Origin: an uncultured Clostridia bacterium
GTDB lineage: Bacteria; Bacillota; Clostridia; Christensenellales; Aristaeellaceae
Assembly (NCBI GenBank): GCA_934663625.1
Contig: CAKUKP010000088.1
Coordinates: forward strand, 1-9,979
Direction of reading: 5' to 3'
DNA: 9,979 bases
The notes beneath the pieces are model-generated. The model saw only the letters and a program-made list of their open reading frames with translations. It was not told where the DNA came from and ran no database searches. Below are positions 7,501-9,979 of this stretch, piece after piece; position 1 is the stretch's first letter, and each line of letters opens with the position of its first letter. A program made the translations under genes and the position numbers.

Positions 7501-7600
7501 TAAAAAAGTGAAAAACAAGGATGGAGGTGAATACTATTGGGGTTCAATTCGCAATTTAGATAAGAATAGTATTATTTACTACTACTGGCCGGGCAATTGA
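4583..7600 (+). CDS. Large secreted multidomain protein with a papain-fold cysteine hydrolase-like C-terminus
   Basis: A 1005-residue exported protein. The start at 4583 is chosen over the in-frame ATG at 4562 because AAGGAGG (4569-4575) lies 7 bases before it and the signal peptide then begins properly (MKRTGIICILICVIVILICA, cleavage after AFA at residue 25). Domains in order: fibronectin-III-like region (about 59-145); glutamate/aspartate-rich tandem repeat (146-201); three copies of an unnamed ~110-residue domain (209-318, 374-483, 514-623) joined by polar linkers; an Ig-like region (about 651-769); and a C-terminal domain (about 808-1005). The last carries TYCTWYVRDVCRAVG with C867, GHVFMLYP with H935, and YISQAGAQNN (949-958). 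The order Cys, then His, then a Q-A-G-x-x-N stretch is typical of CHAP and NlpC/P60-related amidases and endopeptidases, so a peptidoglycan or peptide substrate is likely. The specific family is my recollection, not a search result. Codon use becomes markedly more AT-rich after about 6500. Confidence 0.82.
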   Translation: MKRTGIICILICVIVILICAGSAFAIGAPDIYAEQMDLGRYNADEEKVSIWDNGENRNQKIKLLPVDEIGNIVWPPVDGAAWYKVTVRDVDNDVVVYNEDHQDASCYWFNPGQLSVGTNYKLAVGAYASEDNYAWGDYFYFRMVESTYEESNWEEYDWSEEEDYLSEEWPVEEDYLSDDWSEEEDYLSEEFPVEEDYLSDDGQGDYEVTQLDGYFEWDNVQLQIGNVYRLSGAVLSSGSPLSRITYQIDGWYGDDQNNRYCSQEVWDTNYVNLEDLTDMYLDTNNAPLNAPGKYKLSLVAKCADETWAKLAEITLYVAADGQDNAYEGNEQYSEDRGASNESSEQHVTDRSLSEEGEQHGDDQERTPEDILNSTEIDGYFKPDSFEMKVGSKWSISGEVASIGSPLVRITYQIDGWDGDDGNNRYCSQEVANADYVNLEDLTELYLDGTRAPLNVPGKYNLHLVAKCADDTWAKLDEITVTVTGETAANTSDDGADSGESEKTDENVSTPATSTKIEGYFGLENLEMEVGSKWIIPGEVASIGSPLNRITYQIDGWDGDDRNNRYCSQGVANTNYVNLEDLHDLYLDGTRAPLNEPGKYTLHLVASCEDTSWKKLAKITVVVKGNKKLDIPADEYDKEEEQKTTIKSETDSPSVVVHSVTPASVNNSGNNVFNISVSAKNMKYVTFEFGDLLVDEKWDHDSENSPHRGYQNNWYFDGKGDIEGYRYEETNWVAKFYPKADSTEGTYNILITAYGENESSSTTTTVTLKQRGKGEPQINSDVKTTTDSQGNIVIDFSTKTKKVVNGTPTRPYYYLDNDCAYPDVDNLRDIINQFDVDGQGYKFQLEYRNSNDQNRGFYERTPDGSTYCTWYVRDVCRAVGAPWIDAGGASVVYNWAKINAENNGWIKLGNGSKTVLQQAVSKTNEGYLVVGVYDGHVFMLYPQGSETPYISQAGAQNNRCNTLSEVNNKAKQLGKKVKNKDGGEYYWGSIRNLDKNSIIYYYWPGN
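5054..5185 (+). repeat. Tandem 66-bp repeat (two copies) encoding acidic 11-residue units
   Basis: Bases 5054-5119 and 5120-5185 are near-identical and in frame. Each encodes two 11-residue half-units, WSEEEDYLSEE and W/F-PVEEDYLSDD, so four half-units stand in a row. A degenerate precursor (SNWEEYD) lies just before. The segment is very acidic with regularly spaced aromatic residues, and it links the fibronectin-like domain to the first large repeat. Near-identity at DNA level suggests recent slippage or unequal crossing-over. Confidence 0.9.
5207..6451 (+). repeat. Three copies of an unrecognised ~110-residue domain
   Basis: Copies at 5207-5536, 5702-6031 and 6122-6451. All share G-x-PL-x-RITYQIDGW, then GDD-x-NNRYCSQ, YVNLEDL, YLD, APLN-x-PGKY and LVA-x-C with a nearby tryptophan. 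Copies 2 and 3 are closest to each other. Each copy holds exactly two conserved cysteines (residues 261/302, 426/467, 566/607), a likely disulfide pair. The alternating strand-like pattern suggests an Ig-like beta sandwich. Linkers between copies are acidic and serine-rich and not conserved. I cannot assign a named family. Confidence 0.85.
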
Positions 7601-7774
7601 TTCTTATATTAAGCATGGGAAACATTAGTTTTGTGAATACTAACATAGCTGGACTATGACTGATAAAGATTGCAATCCTGCATGGAATAAGATAACTGCT
7701 TGGAATATGCCATTTGTAGTGAACTGACCGTGTTGTAATTATTTTCTTTGAACTAAAAAGAAACTGTAAAAACA

Positions 7775-7814
7775 ATTATATCGCATTGCGTTTTTCGGCG
7801 TGATGCGATATAAT
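7775..7814. promoter_or_regulatory. Inverted repeat overlapping the DUF1292 promoter (candidate operator)
   Basis: ATTATATCGCAT (7775-7786) and ATGCGATATAAT (7803-7814) are a perfect 12-bp inverted repeat with a 16-base spacer. The right arm contains the -10 TATAAT (7809-7814). A -35-like TTGCGT lies at 7786-7791 with a 17-base spacer. The left arm holds the same hexamer on the minus strand but without a good -35. The promoter is well placed for the ATG at 7859. A protein dimer bound here would block it; an RNA structural role is less likely because transcription should start downstream. Confidence 0.6.
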
Positions 7815-7858
7815 GCTTCTATCGGCTGGGCTGAAATACACTCAAAGGAGTGCGAAAA

Positions 7859-8197
7859 ATGGAGAACAACGAACAGGATCTGGTCGTATTCGAGGACGAT
7901 AACGGCAACGAAATCACCATGGAGGTTCTGGATTACCTCTTTTACGAAGGCAAGGAATACGCGCTGCTGGCGGAGATGACCGAAAATGAATGCGGCGACT
8001 GCGAATCCGGCGAATGCGAAAGCTGCGAAAAACGCCGCGAAGCGTTTGTGATGGAAGTGGTTCCCGTGGGCGACGATATGGAAGAATTTGTGCCCGTGGA
8101 AGAATCGCTGGCGGAAAAGCTGATCGATATCATTGAAAATTCCGATTTCAATGAAGAAGAATTTGACGACGGGGAATTTGAGGACGACGGAGAATAA
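7859..8197 (+). CDS. DUF1292 family protein with a four-cysteine insert
   Basis: A 112-residue acidic cytoplasmic protein. The start at 7859 is preferred over the in-frame GTG at 7850 because the AAAGGAG site (7844-7850) overlaps that GTG and is 8 bases from the ATG. The beginning, LVVFEDDNGNEITMEVLDYL followed by EGKEYALLAEM, is the DUF1292 pattern of beta strands; EEFVPVEESLAEKLIDIIEN matches its end. Between them lies ECGDCESGECESCEKRREAF, a C-x2-C-x4-C-x2-C cluster that typical members, which carry acidic residues there, lack as far as I recall. It could bind zinc or an Fe-S cluster. The last 15 residues are almost wholly acidic. The function of the family is unknown; it is common in Firmicutes. 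It is a single-gene unit with its own promoter and terminator. Confidence 0.85.
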   Translation: MENNEQDLVVFEDDNGNEITMEVLDYLFYEGKEYALLAEMTENECGDCESGECESCEKRREAFVMEVVPVGDDMEEFVPVEESLAEKLIDIIENSDFNEEEFDDGEFEDDGE

Positions 8198-8239
8198 CCC
8201 TCGATAGAGTCAGTTACGATACAAAAGCAACGGTCATGC

Positions 8240-8275
8240 GCCGGGGATGGAACTCGCATCCCCGGCATTTGTATA
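8240..8275 (+). terminator. Terminator after the DUF1292 gene
   Basis: GCCGGGGATG (8240-8249) and CATCCCCGGC (8257-8266) form a perfect 10-bp GC-rich stem with a 7-base loop, followed by ATTTGTATAA. The U-tract is short but the stem is strong. It lies 43 bases past the stop codon and separates this gene from lon. Confidence 0.75.
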
Positions 8276-8326
8276 ATATATATCCATAGGCTGGCTGTAC
8301 CGATAGAAAGTACCAGTCGGTATTGC

Positions 8327-8354
8327 TTGAATCTTAATAGCTTACATGTATAAT
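8327..8354 (+). promoter_or_regulatory. Promoter of lon
   Basis: TTGAAT at 8327-8332, a 16-base spacer and a perfect TATAAT at 8349-8354 precede the TTG start by about 30 bases. I looked for the CIRCE (HrcA) palindrome and the CtsR heptamer repeat that often control heat-shock protease genes in Firmicutes and saw neither. A weak 6-bp inverted repeat, TACCGA/TCGGTA (8298-8303 and 8317-8322), lies just upstream. Confidence 0.65.
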
Positions 8355-8385
8355 AGAAACCAGAAACAATTTGGAGGACGGATAT

Positions 8386-9979
8386 TTGAATCAGAAACCG
8401 AAACGCGAAATCACCACGCTCCCGATGTTGCCGCTGCGCGGGCTCGTGGTATTTCCGAATTGCGTAGTTACGCTGGATGCGGGGCGCGAACGCAGCGTTG
8501 CCGCTGTGAACGAAGCGCTTCAGCGCTATGATGGAGAAATGTTCGTCGTGGCGCAGCGCAATTCCATGACGGAGCATCCGCAGCTGGCGGATCTGTATAC
8601 GGTGGGTACGATCGTTCGCATCAAGCAGACGCTGCCGATGCCGGATCAGACCGTGCGCCTGCTGGTGGAAGGAACGGCGCGCGGCATGCTGCTGGACGTA
8701 TTGGAATCCGGTGATACACAGCACGCGCAGATCGCCGTGCAGCGGGATGCGGAGAACGACATTTCGTATGAACAGGCGGCGCGGATGAACATGATCGTGA
8801 AGCTTGCGCGCATGGTGCTCAAGCAGCGCGGCAACAAAATGCCGGATCTGATCGCGACGCTGGAAGGGGAGAAGAACCCTGCCGTCCTCTGCGATATGGC
8901 TGCCTCGGCGGTAATTCTGGAAATCGATGCAAAGCAGAAGCTGCTGGAAACGTTCGATGTGAATATGCGTCTGGAGGATACGATGGACGCGCTGGCGGAG
9001 GAAATCAGCATCGCCGAACTGGAGGAAAAGCTTCAGCAGCGCGTGCGTGAAGCGATGGATCGCGCCAATCATGAATATTATCTGCGCGAACAGATTCGCG
9101 CCATTCAGGATGAACTGGGCGACGACGGCGATGAAGAAATTGCCGAATACCGCGCAAAGCTGGCGGAGAGCAAAATGCCCGATGAAGCGCGCGATAAGGT
9201 TTCGCGCGAACTGAAGCGGCTGGCACGCACGGCGGCGCAGTCGCCGGAATCCTCCGTGAGCCAGAATTATATCGAATATATGCTGGAACTGCCGTGGGGC
9301 GTGCGCCAGGAATCGGAAATCAACGTTATTCGCGCGCGCAGGGTGCTGGATGAGGATCATTACGGGCTGAAGGAAGTTAAGGATCGCCTGATCGAATATC
9401 TGGCGGTGCGCAAGTATACCGATAATCTGAAAAGCCCGATCATCTGTCTGGTCGGCCCGCCCGGCGTGGGCAAAACGTCGATCGCAAAATCCATCGCCCG
9501 CGCGCTGAACCGCAAGTTCACCCAGATGTCGCTGGGCGGCGTGCACGATGAAGCGGAAATCCGCGGCCATCGCAAAACCTATATCGGCGCGATGCCCGGC
9601 AGAATCATCACATCGATTCATCAATGCGGAACCACCAATCCGGTATTTTTGCTGGATGAGATCGATAAGATCGCGCACGATATGCGCGGCGATCCCGCGG
9701 CGGCGCTGCTGGAAGCGCTCGATCCCGAACAGAATCAGAATTTCAAGGATCACTACATCGAAGCGCCGTTTGATCTGTCGGATGTGCTGTTCATCACCAC
9801 GGCGAATTCCACCGATCCGATCGACCGCGCGCTGCTCGATCGCATGGAAGTGATCGAGGTGCCCAGCTACACGCAGCAGGAAAAGTGCAAGATTGCGAAG
9901 AATTACCTGCTGCCGAAGCAGATGGCGGCGCACGGCATGAAGAAGGGTCAGCTGAAGATTACCGAAAGGACGATCATGG
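8386..9979 (+). CDS. lon: ATP-dependent protease Lon (N-terminal two thirds, cut by window end)
   Basis: Open for 531 codons to the window edge. A TTG start is chosen because GGAGG (8373-8377) lies 8 bases before it and the frame continues directly into LPMLPLRGLVVFPNCVVTLD, the start of the Lon substrate-binding N domain. Residues about 10-200 are that domain. About 205-300 is the coiled-coil region (EELEEKLQQRVREAMDRANHEYYLREQIRAIQDEL, in pieces) ending in YIEYMLELPWG. The AAA+ module has Walker A GPPGVGKT (357-364), the Lon signature GGVHDEAEIRGHRKTYIGAM (384-403), Walker B VFLLDEID (420-427) and sensor-1 TTANS (471-475). The C-terminal Ser-Lys protease domain lies beyond the window. Lon degrades misfolded and regulatory proteins in the cytosol. 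With its own promoter, it is independent of the genes upstream. Confidence 0.96.
   Translation, partial: MNQKPKREITTLPMLPLRGLVVFPNCVVTLDAGRERSVAAVNEALQRYDGEMFVVAQRNSMTEHPQLADLYTVGTIVRIKQTLPMPDQTVRLLVEGTARGMLLDVLESGDTQHAQIAVQRDAENDISYEQAARMNMIVKLARMVLKQRGNKMPDLIATLEGEKNPAVLCDMAASAVILEIDAKQKLLETFDVNMRLEDTMDALAEEISIAELEEKLQQRVREAMDRANHEYYLREQIRAIQDELGDDGDEEIAEYRAKLAESKMPDEARDKVSRELKRLARTAAQSPESSVSQNYIEYMLELPWGVRQESEINVIRARRVLDEDHYGLKEVKDRLIEYLAVRKYTDNLKSPIICLVGPPGVGKTSIAKSIARALNRKFTQMSLGGVHDEAEIRGHRKTYIGAMPGRIITSIHQCGTTNPVFLLDEIDKIAHDMRGDPAAALLEALDPEQNQNFKDHYIEAPFDLSDVLFITTANSTDPIDRALLDRMEVIEVPSYTQQEKCKIAKNYLLPKQMAAHGMKKGQLKITERTIM

Noticed and set aside
7656..7727. A 23-codon open frame (MTDKDCNPAWNKITAWNMPF and three more residues) after the large secreted gene
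   Set aside because: It looks slightly protein-like and could be a decayed tail, but it has no ribosome site and is too short. I see no reliable match to the repeat domain upstream.
7741..7775. A possible terminator of the secreted-protein transcript (TTTCTT ... AAAGAAA)
   Set aside because: The stem is short and AT-only with no T-run. I see no convincing terminator between 7601 and 7774.
8281..8385. A heat-shock operator (CIRCE or CtsR box) before lon
   Set aside because: Neither the TTAGCACTC-N9-GAGTGCTAA palindrome nor a tandem GGTCAAA heptad is present.
7942..9933. A 663-codon open frame on the minus strand across the DUF1292 gene and lon
   Set aside because: It is antisense to two clearly recognisable proteins. 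Its length follows from the codon bias of the GC-rich plus-strand genes, and its translation (rich in R, H and F) shows no family motif.

Overview
The window looks like chromosomal DNA of a Gram-positive, Clostridia-like bacterium (Bacillota). The support is: strong AGGAGG-type ribosome sites before nearly every gene, GTG and TTG starts, Firmicutes-typical small families (DUF896/YnzC and DUF1292), an ECF sigma / ZAS-type anti-sigma pair, and Sec signal peptides with no sign of an outer membrane. The outer genes are fairly GC-rich (one sampled 60-base line, 721-780, is 60% G+C). The centre, about 2700-7850, is more AT-rich. Genus cannot be told from the sequence.

Layout. (1) 1-36, minus strand: the first 12 codons of a gene that begins like a signal peptide. 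(2) 74-238, minus strand: a complete tRNA-Leu(CAA) with encoded CCA, its promoter and an intrinsic terminator. (3) 249-2697, plus strand: a four-gene run from a divergent promoter: ECF sigma factor, membrane anti-sigma factor with an extracytoplasmic domain, secreted SIMPL/DUF541 protein, and a DUF896 protein. A long hairpin closes it. (4) 2866-7600, plus strand: two large secreted proteins, probably one transcript. The first has two SH3b domains. The second is a 1005-residue multidomain protein with a fibronectin-like domain, an acidic 11-residue tandem repeat, three copies of a ~110-residue domain I do not recognise, an Ig-like region and a C-terminal cysteine-hydrolase-like domain. (5) 7775-8275, plus strand: a DUF1292 protein with an unusual four-cysteine cluster; its promoter lies inside a perfect 12-bp inverted repeat. 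(6) 8327-end, plus strand: the N-terminal two thirds of Lon protease, starting at TTG and cut by the window edge.

How the parts may work together. The sigma/anti-sigma pair is a signal-transduction module that senses the envelope, and the SIMPL protein is a likely co-regulated envelope component. The two secreted proteins look like a split cell-surface system: one with SH3b domains likely to bind peptidoglycan, the other with repeated Ig-like modules carrying a papain-fold amidase/peptidase. This is the least ordinary part of the window. The triple repeat and the strongly AT-rich catalytic end are its best leads. No CRISPR array, insertion sequence, transposase, rRNA or prophage structural gene is visible.
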